From the NCBI RefSeq assembly GCF_013306565.1, contig NZ_PZPO01000006.1, positions 248,001-312,000 of the forward strand: a stretch of DNA of 64,000 nt, written 5' to 3'. The notes beneath the pieces were generated by a model. The model worked only from the letters and a program-made list of their open reading frames with translations. It was not told the DNA's origin and made no database searches. Shown one piece after another: positions 45,020-54,921 of the stretch. Origin of the DNA: Hyphomicrobium sulfonivorans (lineage in GTDB: Bacteria > Pseudomonadota > Alphaproteobacteria > Rhizobiales > Hyphomicrobiaceae). The translations under genes were made by a program, and so were the position numbers. How positions within the stretch are numbered: the first letter of the stretch is position 1; every line of letters begins with the position of its first letter.

Positions 45020-46129
45020 ATGGCCAAGCCGCGCCTGACCCCGTTGATTGAAAGCCTGCCCGCCATGGTGCCGTTTGTCGGCCCGGAGGCGCTGGTGAGG
45101 GCACGCGGGAAGCCGTTCCGGGCACGCATCGGCGCCAATGAAAACGTGTTCGGTCCATCGCCGCGCGCCATCGCTGCGATGGCGGAAGCGGCTGCCGGCA
45201 ACTGGATGTATGCCGATCCGGAAAGCTTTGAACTGCGCGAGGCGCTGGCCCGGTTCCACGGTGTTGATCGCGCGAACATCGTGGTGGGAGAGGGCATCGA
45301 CGGCCTGCTGGGCTTGACGGTGAAGCTGACAATTGACCCCGGCGACACGGTTGTGACGTCCAACGGCACCTATCCGACATTCAACTTCCATGTGGCAGCG
45401 GCCGGTGGCCGTCTGGTGCGGGTGTCCTATCGCGATGACCGGCAGGATCTCAGCGCGCTGCTCGATGCCGCCATCGCCGAGGATGCGCGCCTGCTCTACG
45501 TGTGCAATCCGGATAATCCGATGGGATCGGTCTGGCAGGCCGACAAGCTGCAGGAGCTGATTGCGGCGTTGCCGGACGGGCTGCTGCTGTGCCTCGATGA
45601 AGCCTATTGCGACACTGCCACGGCGATGCAGCCGCTAGCTTTCGATGTCAGTAATCCGCAGGTCATCCGCATGCGCACGTTCTCAAAGGCATACGGGCTG
45701 GCGGGCGCGCGCATCGGCTATGCGGTGGGGGAGGCAGGGCTGATCGCGCAGTTCGAGAAGGTGCGCAATCACTACGGCATCAACCGCGTTGGCCAGATCG
45801 GCGCGCTGGCGGCGCTTGGCGATCAGGCATACCTGGCCGATGTCGTCGGCCGCATTGACCGTGCGCGCGGCATGCTTGGCGACATCGCGCTGCGCAACGG
45901 ATTGCAGCCGCTGCCGTCGGGCGCCAACTTCGTTGCGATGGATTGCGGTCGCGATGGTGCCTATGCCCGGCGGGTGCTGGACGGATTGCTGGCGCGCGAT
46001 GTGTTTGCCCGCATGCCGGGGACGGCGGGGCTGGATCGCTGCATCCGCGTGAGCTGCGGCACCGACGCTGATCTCGACGTGTTCGCAGCGGCGTTGCCGC
46101 AGGCGATAGCCGATGCCGATGCGGAGTGA
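45020..46129 (+). CDS. PLP-dependent aminotransferase, histidinol-phosphate type
   Basis: 369 residues, fold-type I class II aminotransferase. Landmarks: IGANENVFGPSPRAIAAMAE (N-E-N substrate loop), YADPESFELREALARFHGVD, VCNPDNPMGSVW, LCLDEAYCD, and the PLP lysine in RTFSKAYGLAGARIGYAVG. It belongs to the HisC/Cobc family, but paralogs use other substrates such as aromatic or tyrosine precursors, so I leave the gene symbol empty. It starts about 45 bp after the DUF1489 gene and may be in the same transcript. Confidence 0.85.
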   Translation: MAKPRLTPLIESLPAMVPFVGPEALVRARGKPFRARIGANENVFGPSPRAIAAMAEAAAGNWMYADPESFELREALARFHGVDRANIVVGEGIDGLLGLTVKLTIDPGDTVVTSNGTYPTFNFHVAAAGGRLVRVSYRDDRQDLSALLDAAIAEDARLLYVCNPDNPMGSVWQADKLQELIAALPDGLLLCLDEAYCDTATAMQPLAFDVSNPQVIRMRTFSKAYGLAGARIGYAVGEAGLIAQFEKVRNHYGINRVGQIGALAALGDQAYLADVVGRIDRARGMLGDIALRNGLQPLPSGANFVAMDCGRDGAYARRVLDGLLARDVFARMPGTAGLDRCIRVSCGTDADLDVFAAALPQAIADADAE

Positions 46130-46324
46130 TGAGCACGGGGATTGTGATGAGCGCAGCGGACTGCAAATCCGCGGTCTGACGCTGCAGCTTCATGCGGTGA
46201 GTGTGTGACGGGGTAATGCTGCGGTTGCAACCTGTGCGGCTGTCGGCGGGATTGGCAAAACCTTAAGTCGGAGCGGGCATTATGCGCCGTCCCGTCTGAA
46301 GCCTCGCCGACAAAAAGGCCCGCC

Positions 46325-46651
46325 ATGCACGAACAGCTGCTTGAATACTCGTCCTGGTCCTTCCAGCTCGCATTTGTCATTATCGTTCTTTATCTGGTGC
46401 TTGGCCTGATCAAGCCGTCGCTGGTGCTGGCCGCGAAACGGTCGACCGTAGTGGTGGTGTCGGTGATTGCGATGCTGCTGGCTGCGACGGCGTTCTATGT
46501 TGCGGTTCGCCCGCTGGATAACGTTGGCCCGCAGCCGCCGGCGGCCGACATCATTCCTGAGCCCGCACCTGCGCCGGCTGAAGCTGATGCGCCGGCACCG
46601 GCCGATCACGATCACACCGCACCGCAGGAACCCGCTGCGCCACAACAGTAA
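46325..46651 (+). CDS. Small membrane protein, unknown
   Basis: 108 residues with two hydrophobic segments (FQLAFVIIVLYLVLGLIKPS and VVVSVIAMLLAATAFYVAV). A Pro/Ala/Glu-rich C-terminus (APAPAEADAPAPADHDHTAP) follows. Unknown family. It precedes a second small membrane gene in the same orientation, which may be related in function. Confidence 0.65.
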   Translation: MHEQLLEYSSWSFQLAFVIIVLYLVLGLIKPSLVLAAKRSTVVVVSVIAMLLAATAFYVAVRPLDNVGPQPPAADIIPEPAPAPAEADAPAPADHDHTAPQEPAAPQQ

Positions 46652-46848
46652 TTTACGGCTTCCCGCCGACCTGCCTGACGACGCTGGCGCGTGGTTTGAC
46701 CACGCCCAGCCTGATGCGCGTCAAGCAACTGTTGTGCTGGTCACGATTCTATTGATACTGCTTCTCACTTGGGGAACGGGGAGGCTCTGCGTCAGCGCCC
46801 CGAAAAGAAGCCGGCACAGCCCGGCGAACGAATGGGAGAGAAGCGATA

Positions 46849-47022
46849 ATGAGCGGGACCTTGGGATTTCTTGTCGGCGTGGTGCTGATCGTTGTTGGTC
46901 TGGGCGGCCTTGGTTTGGCGCTGCATCAGATGATGATCGACGCAACGGTGCAGGGTCCGATAGCCGGTGGCCTGGTGACATTTGTTGCGGCCGCCTTCGC
47001 TTCGCTGCTGATCATTCGTTGA
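46849..47022 (+). CDS. Small membrane protein (57 aa)
   Basis: MSGTLGFLVGVVLIVVGLGG, a membrane helix, then GLALHQMMIDATVQGPIAGG and a second helix LVTFVAAAFASLLIIR. GGGAGAGAAG precedes the start. It is a two-helix hairpin. Composition and ribosome site support it as a real gene; its function is unknown. Confidence 0.65.
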   Translation: MSGTLGFLVGVVLIVVGLGGLGLALHQMMIDATVQGPIAGGLVTFVAAAFASLLIIR

Positions 47023-47106
47023 TCGCATAGGCCGCTTGCGGCTGGTTGCGGCGCGCTCCCACAGTGATGGTGGGAGAGCGTGCGCCGCTGTGCTGTGGGC
47101 GTTTGC

Positions 47107-47967
47107 TCAGGGCCAGCGCCGCAGCGACTGACGCGAGAACGTCCATTCAGGCGTAATCAATTCGCCGTCGAAGGCTGCCGGATACCACGGTGAGCCATCG
47201 GCGGCGTTTTCGTTGGCGGGGCGATCGGCGGCAGAATTATTGGCCGTTGCGCCCACCATGTGCATGTTCCGCAGCACATGGATGTTCTGCGCCGGCATAT
47301 AGCTTTGCAGCAGCAGGAAGCGCTTTTCGCCGGTGCCAGGATTTTCCACCATGTCGGCCACCAGCACGGCGTGCCCCGGAAAGCCGCCTTTTATGAACAC
47401 GTCGCCGATGGCGATTTCGGCCAGCGGAACGGGCTTCAACTCGCGCTCCAGCGAGTAGGTGCCGGCATAGGCAAACACATAGTCCATGTATTTGCGGAAT
47501 GACGGGTAGCCCTGGTCGTTCCGGGCGGAAAAGGCGAGGGGCTTGCCTTCGGTATTGTTGAAGCGGATGTCGCGCTTGCGCCCCTGCCCAAACAGCCATT
47601 CGCCACGCAGGCGCATGATGGCATCGGCGCATTGCTGCAGGTCGCGCTTGCCGACATCGATATCGATCACCGCCGCGTGCACATCCTGCCGCCATTTGTT
47701 GGCGCCGGTGAAGGTTTGCACCGGCGTGCCCGGCGGCTTCATCGGCAAACCGCGCAACCATGTGGCCCAGCTGGCAGCAGGAGCAGGCACTCGCACGAAG
47801 CCGGCAGGTGGTGGAACAGCTTGCGCGAGTGTTGTCGCGTCAGCCGTGTGCGGCCAGGCAAAACCCGGCGCTGCAATGGTGGGTGCTGAGGGCGTCAGTG
47901 ACGCCAGCATCAGAGTGGCGAACAGGGCGAAGCGGCATGGCGTTGGATACTGCATGGCATGTTGCAT
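47107..47967 (-). CDS. DUF4846 family secreted protein
   Basis: 286 residues from the ATG at 47967 (AGGA seven bases upstream); the signal peptide continues to PTIAAP. DUF4846 landmarks are VPPPAGFVRVPAPAASWATW, LRGLPMKPPGTPVQTF, VIDIDVGKRDLQQCADAIMR, RFNNTEGK and the GYPSFRKYMDYVFAYAGTY block. The C-terminus has IGDVFIKGGFPGHAVLVADM. The family's activity is unclear; a cell-surface hydrolase-like role is possible. It is minus strand and convergent to the small membrane gene. Confidence 0.85.
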   Translation of the reverse strand: MQHAMQYPTPCRFALFATLMLASLTPSAPTIAAPGFAWPHTADATTLAQAVPPPAGFVRVPAPAASWATWLRGLPMKPPGTPVQTFTGANKWRQDVHAAVIDIDVGKRDLQQCADAIMRLRGEWLFGQGRKRDIRFNNTEGKPLAFSARNDQGYPSFRKYMDYVFAYAGTYSLERELKPVPLAEIAIGDVFIKGGFPGHAVLVADMVENPGTGEKRFLLLQSYMPAQNIHVLRNMHMVGATANNSAADRPANENAADGSPWYPAAFDGELITPEWTFSRQSLRRWP

Positions 47968-48055
47968 GCAGCGTTCCTGTGGCATGGCCAAGGCGATGCG
48001 CAGATGCCGGGACCATGGGCGAGCGGCAGCAGTCACAACGCAGACGCAGACGCGA

Positions 48056-49147
48056 TCAACGGTTGTAAGAGAATGCCTGCGAGTGCCAGGTGGTGGCGTA
48101 CATCTGCTGAGCCCAGGCCGGTGCGCGCTGCGCCAGATGCGCGTTCGTCACTTTCTTTTTGCGCTGACGCTTCACCTGATGCACCGGCGTGCGATAGGCG
48201 CGAATTGCGCCGCGCTTGCGGCTTGAGCGGGCATGACGCCGGTCGTCGTCGTCATCATCCGATTTTGCGCTGGTATCGCGGCGCGATTTTCTTTCGGCGG
48301 CAGCATCAGCGTTATTTTCGGAGGCTGCAGCGTGATCGGAACCGGCGCTGTCGTCGTGGCTATCTGCCAGCGCGGCGACAGTGAGCGGCGCTTCCGGCAA
48401 TGCGTCGGCTGCTGCCGGTGTTGATTGAGCCGACGTTACATCGGCAATTGCTGCTGTGCTTTGAGGGGCAGCGGCTTCGGCATGGCGCGCTTGGGTCGTG
48501 GGCGCGGCCGCAGGTTCGCGGTCGGTGGCGTCAATGCCCTGCGCTAGCGATGCGGTGACAGTCGGCTCGCGTTCCTTCAACGGGCGATCGCTGGCAAGAA
48601 ACGCCAGATCGTCCGGCGAGGCGGGCGGATAGGGTGGGGCAGCGCCGCTGTCGCGCGTGTCAATGAAGGCCGCGTTCTGGATGTAGTCCATGCGATCGAG
48701 ATCCGCCTGCTCAAACGGCGTTGAGCATGCGCAACTCGAAGGTCCGGAAAGAACCGCGACGGCAAGTCCACCGATGAGCAGAACCGAGAGGAAGCCGCTG
48801 GTCCGCAGGCGCCCACCACCGGCAACCGCAAGCGATGCGATCGCTGAACCGTGCAGGACAATCCGCTCGCGTATGGCAGAAATGGCAGGTTCCAGGCGCT
48901 CGGCTGTCACGGGTGCAGCGTCGCGGAACCGCTCCAGCAGCCATGAGGGAGTGCCGCCCAGCCGGTCAGCCAGCCGTTCCATCCAGTTCGCGGCGCGCTG
49001 CGGTTTGGCGGAAGCGAGCACCCGGTAGCCGCCAATCGTCGGCTGCGCGCCTGCATAGCTGCGCAGGGCGGCAAACTGATCGAGAACCTGCAGAAAATTT
49101 TCCGCCGGGTCGATGCTGTCACGATCCGAGGACGTGTTTGCCCGCAT
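48056..49147 (-). CDS. Unknown protein with TM helix and low-complexity acidic tail
   Basis: 363 residues. About 110 N-terminal residues are helical and possibly cytoplasmic (ENFLQVLDQFAALRSYAGAQ). One TM segment (LRTSGFLSVLLIGGLAVAVL) follows, then CAC and an acidic periplasmic region. The C-terminus is Ala/Asp-rich, includes six Asp in a row near KSDDDDDDRRHA, and ends with a basic KRQRKKKVTNAHL. I recognise no family. The tail resembles proteins that contact peptidoglycan or DNA non-specifically, but that is speculation. Confidence 0.6.
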   Translation of the reverse strand: MRANTSSDRDSIDPAENFLQVLDQFAALRSYAGAQPTIGGYRVLASAKPQRAANWMERLADRLGGTPSWLLERFRDAAPVTAERLEPAISAIRERIVLHGSAIASLAVAGGGRLRTSGFLSVLLIGGLAVAVLSGPSSCACSTPFEQADLDRMDYIQNAAFIDTRDSGAAPPYPPASPDDLAFLASDRPLKEREPTVTASLAQGIDATDREPAAAPTTQARHAEAAAPQSTAAIADVTSAQSTPAAADALPEAPLTVAALADSHDDSAGSDHAAASENNADAAAERKSRRDTSAKSDDDDDDRRHARSSRKRGAIRAYRTPVHQVKRQRKKKVTNAHLAQRAPAWAQQMYATTWHSQAFSYNR

Positions 49148-49556
49148 GGCGTTACTCCGCTTGCTGTCCCGCTGTCTCTGCTTTTGAATGGATCCATGAC
49201 CCGTTCAGCCAGGAAACAGCGTCTGTTGTGCCCCCACGATCACGCAAATACTCAACTGTCAGGGCGCAGATCCCTGAATAATCGCAACAAAAGTGCGATC
49301 TGCATTCTTAAGCTGGCACGCATATAGTGAATTTTTTCCAAATATTATGGATAGATACGGCTAACGGTTGATATGATGTTTTAGCCATAAGTCCGGGGCC
49401 TTAGCGGGCCAAGAAATGGCTCAGAATGCGGAGGAATGCGCGTAGGTGGCCGGGCGCGGTCGGCCGATTACCTGCCCATGTTGGGTGCATCGGCGCGGGC
49501 TCAGAGGCCGGCGGCCGGTTCTCTGGAGGGAGTCCGCTGGGCTCAATGAAAAAAGC
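49148..49556. other. Intergenic region with an AT-rich segment
   Basis: About 410 bp. Positions 49310-49390 are markedly AT-rich compared with the rest of the window, suggesting promoter DNA. No RNA or protein gene is recognised. Confidence 0.4.
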
Positions 49557-50468
49557 TCAGGCGGCCATCGGTTTCTTGAACCACTCCCAGCCACCTTTGC
49601 GGTCGACCTTGCGGCGGTACAGCGCCTCGTCGGCGCACTTGAGCAACGAGCGCAGGTCTTTGCCGTCCTGCGGGGCCAGACTGGCGCCGATGCTGGCGCC
49701 GACGGTTGCCGGTCGCGACATCAGATTCATGGGACGCGTCAGTTCGGTCTGGATGCGCCAGCAGACCTGCTCGACCTGATCGGGAATTTTGAGACCGCTC
49801 AGCAACACGACAAATTCGTCGCCGCCCATTCGGCAAACAAGGTCGCCGCTGCGGACACTGTCCGTGAGGCGCTTGGCGACAATCTTCAAGGTTTCGTCGC
49901 CCGCGTCGTGACCCAGCGTGTCGTTGATGGCTTTGAAGCCATCAAGGTCGATCAGCAGCATGGCGGTGAGGTCTGGATCGGGATTGGCCGTGATCCGCGC
50001 CCAATGCTGTTCAAGCGCGCGGCGATTGGGGAGGCCGGTGAGGGGGTCTTCAAGTGCGACGCGGCGCAGTAGCGTTTCGGTGCTGCGCTGCTCCGATATG
50101 TCTTCAAACAGCGCTATGGCGATATTCAGATCGTGAAGCAGGATGCCGCGGATCTGCGCGGTCTTCACGCTGCCATCGGCACACAGAATATCGACTTCAG
50201 TTTGATCGATGTCGGAAACGCCATTGTTGCTGTTGGTCCAGACGTTGCCCCACTTTTCCTTCGAGATCTCGCGATCTTCCGGACGCGGATAGGCGCGAAC
50301 GATCCAGTCGGTAATGGTGTCGAATTCCGACGCCTTGTAGCCAAACGTCTTGGTAAACGCATCGTTCATGAATTTGATGCGCTCGTCGTCGAGGCTCGCC
50401 CAGGACACCGGCATTGGAAGGGCGTTGAGAATCGCGAACAGATGTTCTTTTGAAAGAGTGAGAGGCAT
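49557..50468 (-). CDS. PAS-GGDEF diguanylate cyclase
   Basis: 303 residues. Residues about 10-130 form a PAS sensor domain (NALPMPVSWASLDDERIKFM, then FGYKASEFDTITDWIV). The GGDEF domain follows with DPLTGLPNRRALEQH, DLDGFKAINDTLGHDAGDE, and the intact catalytic site RMGGDEFVVLLSG at about residue 212. It should synthesise cyclic-di-GMP. The inhibitory I-site RxxD five residues before GGDEF is not obvious (SGDLVC precedes it). No EAL domain is present. Confidence 0.9.
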   Translation of the reverse strand: MPLTLSKEHLFAILNALPMPVSWASLDDERIKFMNDAFTKTFGYKASEFDTITDWIVRAYPRPEDREISKEKWGNVWTNSNNGVSDIDQTEVDILCADGSVKTAQIRGILLHDLNIAIALFEDISEQRSTETLLRRVALEDPLTGLPNRRALEQHWARITANPDPDLTAMLLIDLDGFKAINDTLGHDAGDETLKIVAKRLTDSVRSGDLVCRMGGDEFVVLLSGLKIPDQVEQVCWRIQTELTRPMNLMSRPATVGASIGASLAPQDGKDLRSLLKCADEALYRRKVDRKGGWEWFKKPMAA

Positions 50469-50691
50469 TGACGCTCGATAACTCCGCTAATTGAGGAGAT
50501 CCGATTGCGCTTATTATTGTTGGAGCGCCGGCAGCCTTAAAATTATTCTAGGCCAATTGCGTATCGATGAATCTGATCAAGTCGCATTTAAATAGCCGGG
50601 CAGAATGCGGGGGCTGTGGCCCGGCATGGTTAAGCTATTGTTGAAACCCGCACCGCTATTCTCCGACCGAGTGTTACCTCGCAGGTGGTCG

Positions 50692-51009
50692 ATGCGGTCT
50701 GTTTTGAATCTGATTTCGTTGCTGGCGGTAGGGCTGATAATGGCCGCCATCATCATGGCTGCACCGGCCGACACAACGCGCGGCGCGGAGCTGATGCAGT
50801 TTTTTGATCGCTTCGATTTCGCGGCGCCGGGATTGGATTATCGCTCTGTGCTGGCTGGTCTGGCGCTGGGTGTCGTGATCGCGCTGATCGCCCGGATTTC
50901 CTGGGTGGACATCGCGCGCCGCACCGCCGGATGGATCGCCAATCAGGCGCACCGGCTACTTCTGCTGGGCCTGGCGGCCATTCTGATCGGCGTCATCATC
51001 TACGTATAA
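50692..51009 (+). CDS. Small membrane protein, unknown
   Basis: 105 residues from 50692, preferred for AGGTGG upstream and a natural first TM segment (MRSVLNLISLLAVGLIMAAI). Longer frames from 50605 or 50626 are possible. Further hydrophobic segments VLAGLALGVVIALIARI and RLLLLGLAAILIGVIIYV. Function unknown. It ends near the glnA terminator. Confidence 0.6.
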   Translation: MRSVLNLISLLAVGLIMAAIIMAAPADTTRGAELMQFFDRFDFAAPGLDYRSVLAGLALGVVIALIARISWVDIARRTAGWIANQAHRLLLLGLAAILIGVIIYV

Positions 51010-51047
51010 GCGGCCTGAACGCGGTCATAAAAAAAACCGGACATAAA

Positions 51048-51079
51048 AAGAAGGCCCGGAATTGCTTCCGGGCCTTCTT
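51048..51079 (-). terminator. Intrinsic terminator of glnBA
   Basis: A perfect 14-bp stem (AAGAAGGCCCGGAA / TTCCGGGCCTTCTT) with loop TTGC. On the minus strand it is followed by TTTTT, and it lies 30 bp past the glnA stop. The plus strand has only a TT after the stem, so it is mainly a glnA terminator. Confidence 0.85.
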
Positions 51080-51109
51080 ACGTATTTGCAACCTGACGGT
51101 CGGCGCCTG

Positions 51110-52519
51110 TTACAGCGAGTAGTACATGTCGTACTCGACCGGATGCGGCGTCATTTCATAGCGCTGATTTTCAGCCATGCGCAGATCGATGTAGGCGTCG
51201 ATCATGTCGTCGCTCATCACGCCGCCAGCCTTGAGGTAATCGCGGTCGGCGTCGAGGGAGTCGAGGGCTTCACGCAGGCTGCCGCACACGGTCGGGATGC
51301 TGGCAAGCTCAGCCGGCGGCAGGTCGTAAAGGTTCTTGTCCATCGGGTCGCCCGGATTGATCCGGTTGAGGATGCCGTCGATGCCAGCCATCAGCATGGC
51401 CGTGAAGGCCAGGTACGGGTTGGCCATCGGGTCGGGGAAGCGCACTTCGAAACGCTTCGCCTTCGGGCTCGATACGTGCGGGATGCGGCACGAAGCGGAG
51501 CGGTTGCGCGCCGAGTAGGCGAGCAGCACGGGGGCCTCGTAGCCCGGCACCAGACGCTTGTAAGAGTTCGTCGTCGGGTTGGTGAAGGCGTTGAGCGACT
51601 TGGCGTGCTTGAGGATGCCGCCGATGTAGAACAGCGCGTTCTCCGACAGGTCGGCATAGCGGTCACCAGCGAAGGTCGGCTTGCCTTCCTTCCAGATCGA
51701 CTGGTGGACGTGCATGCCCGAACCGTTGTCGCCGAACACAGGCTTCGGCATGAACGTAGCCGACTTGCCGTAGGCCTGGGCGACCATGTGCGTCACATAC
51801 TTATAGATCTGCATGTGGTCGGCGATGGTGACCATCGGGCCGAACTTGATGCCGAGTTCGTGCTGGGCAGCGGCCACCTCGTGATGGTGCTTTTCAACCG
51901 AAACGCCCATTTCAACCAGCACCGAGATCATCTCGGAACGGATGTCCTGGCAGCTGTCGATCGGCGGCACCGGGAAGTAACCGCCCTTCATGCGCGGACG
52001 GTGGCCGAGGTTGCCCATTTCATACTGGGTGCCGGTGTTGGTCGGCAGCTCGGTAGAGTCGACGCGGAAGCCGGTGTTGTACGGGTCGGAGGTGAAGCGC
52101 ACGTCGTCGAAGATGAAGAACTCGGCTTCCGGGCCCATGAAGATGGTGTCGCCCAGACCGGTGGACTTCAGATAAGCCTCGGCCTTCTTGGCGATGCCGC
52201 GCGGGTCGCGGTCATAGAACTGGCCGGTGGAAGGCTCGTGCACGTCGCAGAATACGGCGAGCGTCGACTGGGCGAAGAATGGGTCAATGTGGGCGGAGCT
52301 TGCATCCGGCATCAGCAGCATGTCGGAGGATTCAATGCCCTTCCAGCCGCCAATCGACGAACCGTCGAAAGCATAGCCATCGGCAAACACATCCTCGTCC
52401 ACCGTCGAGGCGTGCGCAGTCACGTGCTGCATCTTGCCCTTGGTGTCGGTGAAGCGGAAATCGACAAACTTGACGTCCTTATCCTTGATCGTCTTCAGGA
52501 CATCACTCACGGTCTGCAT
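51110..52519 (-). CDS. glnA: Glutamine synthetase, type I (GlnA)
   Basis: 469 residues, the same length as the enterobacterial enzyme. It makes glutamine from glutamate, NH3 and ATP. Motifs: [31 protein letters not shown], the Pro-rich [12 protein letters not shown], the [10 protein letters not shown] active-site loop, and the adenylylation region KNLYDLPP with Tyr398 equivalent to Tyr397 of E. coli. Activity is therefore probably controlled by GlnE. It is the second gene of glnB-glnA with a 102-bp spacer and is expected to share the sigma-54 promoter. Confidence 0.97.
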   Translation of the reverse strand: MQTVSDVLKTIKDKDVKFVDFRFTDTKGKMQHVTAHASTVDEDVFADGYAFDGSSIGGWKGIESSDMLLMPDASSAHIDPFFAQSTLAVFCDVHEPSTGQFYDRDPRGIAKKAEAYLKSTGLGDTIFMGPEAEFFIFDDVRFTSDPYNTGFRVDSTELPTNTGTQYEMGNLGHRPRMKGGYFPVPPIDSCQDIRSEMISVLVEMGVSVEKHHHEVAAAQHELGIKFGPMVTIADHMQIYKYVTHMVAQAYGKSATFMPKPVFGDNGSGMHVHQSIWKEGKPTFAGDRYADLSENALFYIGGILKHAKSLNAFTNPTTNSYKRLVPGYEAPVLLAYSARNRSASCRIPHVSSPKAKRFEVRFPDPMANPYLAFTAMLMAGIDGILNRINPGDPMDKNLYDLPPAELASIPTVCGSLREALDSLDADRDYLKAGGVMSDDMIDAYIDLRMAENQRYEMTPHPVEYDMYYSL

Positions 52520-52621
52520 GGGAGTTCCCCTATTTGAGTGCCGTTTTGACGGCGTCTTCAGTGCGTTTGATGGATGAACGGGCGCTGGCTGCCCGGTTCG
52601 TCGGGATAGTCGGGATACGGG

Positions 52622-52984
<363 letters not shown>

Positions 52985-53025
52985 TCATTTCCAGCAAGGG
53001 CGGCTTGCGTGAACGGCCAAGAGTT

Positions 53026-53041
53026 AGCACGGTGCGTGCCA
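53026..53041 (-). promoter_or_regulatory. Sigma-54 promoter of glnBA
   Basis: On the minus strand TGGCACG-CACC-GTGCT matches the -24/-12 consensus (TGGCACGN4TTGCW) with one mismatch. The conserved GG and GC are 10 bp apart. It lies about 65 bp upstream of the glnB start. An inverted repeat TGCCT-N7-AGGCA at 53127-53143, about 90 bp further upstream, could be an NtrC site but is only a weak match. Confidence 0.8.
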
Positions 53042-53169
53042 GTTCAAGCGCCATGTAAAAAATGCTGAAAACACAATCTGTTATGTGTTTGCTTCGGCAA
53101 GCCGCGGTCAAAAACAACGGCATGAGTGCCTATCAAACAGGCATCGTGCATGAAAAGTAGTCAGAGCCG

Positions 53170-54714
53170 GTGACCAACACTTTAATGTCGATGCAAGGCG
53201 CTCATTCCTTGGGCGGCGGACGCAGCCAAGGTGTGCTTTTGAGCACCGAAGAGATGGGCCGTGCCGACCATCTGGCGGTGGAACTGGGCGTGCCAAGCCT
53301 GACGCTGATGGAAAACGCGGGTGCGGGCGTGGCGGAGCAGGCCCGGCTTTTGCTCCCGGGTGGTGCGGGGCGGATAGCGGTGTTGTGCGGGCCCGGCAAC
53401 AACGGTGGCGACGGCTTTGTCGCTGCCCGGCTGTTGCAGGATGCCGGATTGGAAGTTCGGGTTGCGCTGCTGGGCAATATGGCGGCGCTCAAGGGCGATG
53501 CCGCCGAAATGGCCGCGCGCTGGGCGGGGGAGATCGTCCCCCTCACGGCGGACGCAATTGCTGGCGCCGACCTGATCATTGACGCGCTGTTCGGCGCCGG
53601 GCTGGACCGGCAGGTCACCGGCACCGCTGCGGAGGCGATCGCGGCGCTCAATGGTTCTGTTGTCCCGGTGCTGGCGGTGGACGTGCCGAGCGGCCTTGAT
53701 GGCAATACCGGGCAACCGCTTGGCCCGGTTGTGCGCGCTTCCCATACGGTCACCTTCTTCCGCCGCAAGCCGGGGCATCTGCTGATGCCGGGGCGGGCGT
53801 TGTGTAGCGGCGTGACGGTGCATGATATCGGCACGCCGCCGGAGGTGCTGGACCGGATCGCCAGCAAAACCTGGGCGAACGGCCCGGACCTTTGGCGCGA
53901 TGCGTTTCCGTGGCCAAGGCTTGAGGGTCATAAATACGGACGCGGCCATGCGTTGGTTGTGTCGGGAGCTGCGGCGCACACGGGAGCGGCCCGGCTCGGG
54001 GCGCGCGGTGCGCTGCGGGCTGGCGCGGGCCTGGTGACGCTGGCCAGTCCGGAAAACGCCCTGATCGTCAATGCTTCGCAGCTCACCGCCGTGATGCTGC
54101 TGCCGTTTTCAGGTCCGGAAGGTCTGTCCGGCATTCTGGCCGATCGGCGCAAGAACGCTGTGCTGCTGGGTCCGGCGCTGGGCGTCGGCGAGGAAACCCG
54201 CGCGCTGGTTGAGGCCGCTCTGGCCGCCGGTGCGGCCACAGTTCTCGACGCCGATGCGCTGACATCTTTCGCCGGCCATCAGGCCGAGCTGTTTGCCGCC
54301 ATCGCCAGCATTGCCGAGCGGCCCGTGGTGCTGACACCGCACGATGGCGAGTTCCAGCGGCTGTTCCCCGATCTAGTCTCCGCAGCCAAGCCGGAACGGG
54401 CGCGACAAGCGGCGGCTCGGTCCGGTGCGGTCATCGTGCTGAAGGGGCCGGACACCGTGATCGCCGCGCCCGATGGCCGTGTGGCGATCAATGATAACGC
54501 GCCGCCATGGCTGGCAACGGCCGGGGCGGGTGACGTGCTGGGCGGTTTCACCGTCGGTCTGCTGGCGCAACGGATGCCGGCGTTCGAAGCGGCCAGCGCG
54601 GCGGTCTGGCTGCATGGCGCGGCTGCAGCGGCGTTCGGGCCTGGGCTGATTGCGGAGGATCTGCCTGACCGTCTGCCGCAGGTTTTGCGCGGCTTGATCG
54701 ATCCGGTGCCCTGA
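53170..54714 (+). CDS. nnr: Bifunctional NAD(P)H-hydrate epimerase / ADP-dependent dehydratase
   Basis: 514 residues. The N-terminal YjeF_N epimerase domain has VLCGPGNNGGDGFVAARLLQ and VDVPSGLDGNTG. The C-terminal ribokinase-like dehydratase has HALVVSGAAAHTGAARLGAR, VVLTPHDGEFQRLFP and the NDNAPPWLATAGAGDVLGGF catalytic loop. It repairs hydrated NAD(P)H. GTG at 53170 is the likely start; ATG codons at 53185 and 53191 are alternatives. It is divergent from glnB. Confidence 0.94.
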   Translation: MTNTLMSMQGAHSLGGGRSQGVLLSTEEMGRADHLAVELGVPSLTLMENAGAGVAEQARLLLPGGAGRIAVLCGPGNNGGDGFVAARLLQDAGLEVRVALLGNMAALKGDAAEMAARWAGEIVPLTADAIAGADLIIDALFGAGLDRQVTGTAAEAIAALNGSVVPVLAVDVPSGLDGNTGQPLGPVVRASHTVTFFRRKPGHLLMPGRALCSGVTVHDIGTPPEVLDRIASKTWANGPDLWRDAFPWPRLEGHKYGRGHALVVSGAAAHTGAARLGARGALRAGAGLVTLASPENALIVNASQLTAVMLLPFSGPEGLSGILADRRKNAVLLGPALGVGEETRALVEAALAAGAATVLDADALTSFAGHQAELFAAIASIAERPVVLTPHDGEFQRLFPDLVSAAKPERARQAAARSGAVIVLKGPDTVIAAPDGRVAINDNAPPWLATAGAGDVLGGFTVGLLAQRMPAFEAASAAVWLHGAAAAAFGPGLIAEDLPDRLPQVLRGLIDPVP

Positions 54715-54812
54715 GACGCATACGAAGCACCAATCCGGCGCCACAATCGCCGCCTATTTGTCCTGAAAGGCTTGGCGCGATGCTATCGGCGCGCTGGAGC
54801 CTTGCACCGTTT

Positions 54813-54857
54813 CGTGCTTCTTGTCGGAAAACCGGTTCCCACTTTTCCGGAAGCACT
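54813..54857. repeat. Dispersed intergenic repeat, family 1
   Basis: 45 bp, 41 identical to 40212-40256. It carries the AAACCGGTT palindrome and CCACTTTTCCGGAAGCACT. It lies between nnr and the TPR gene. Confidence 0.75.
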
Positions 54858-54921
54858 CTAGTCTGGATTCGATGGGCGGCGCTTGGCTGCCGGTGGCACA
54901 ATCTCGATCTGCGAGAGGCGA

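Noticed and set aside
51062-52537. 491-codon plus-strand frame over glnA
   Set aside because: Antisense shadow of glnA.
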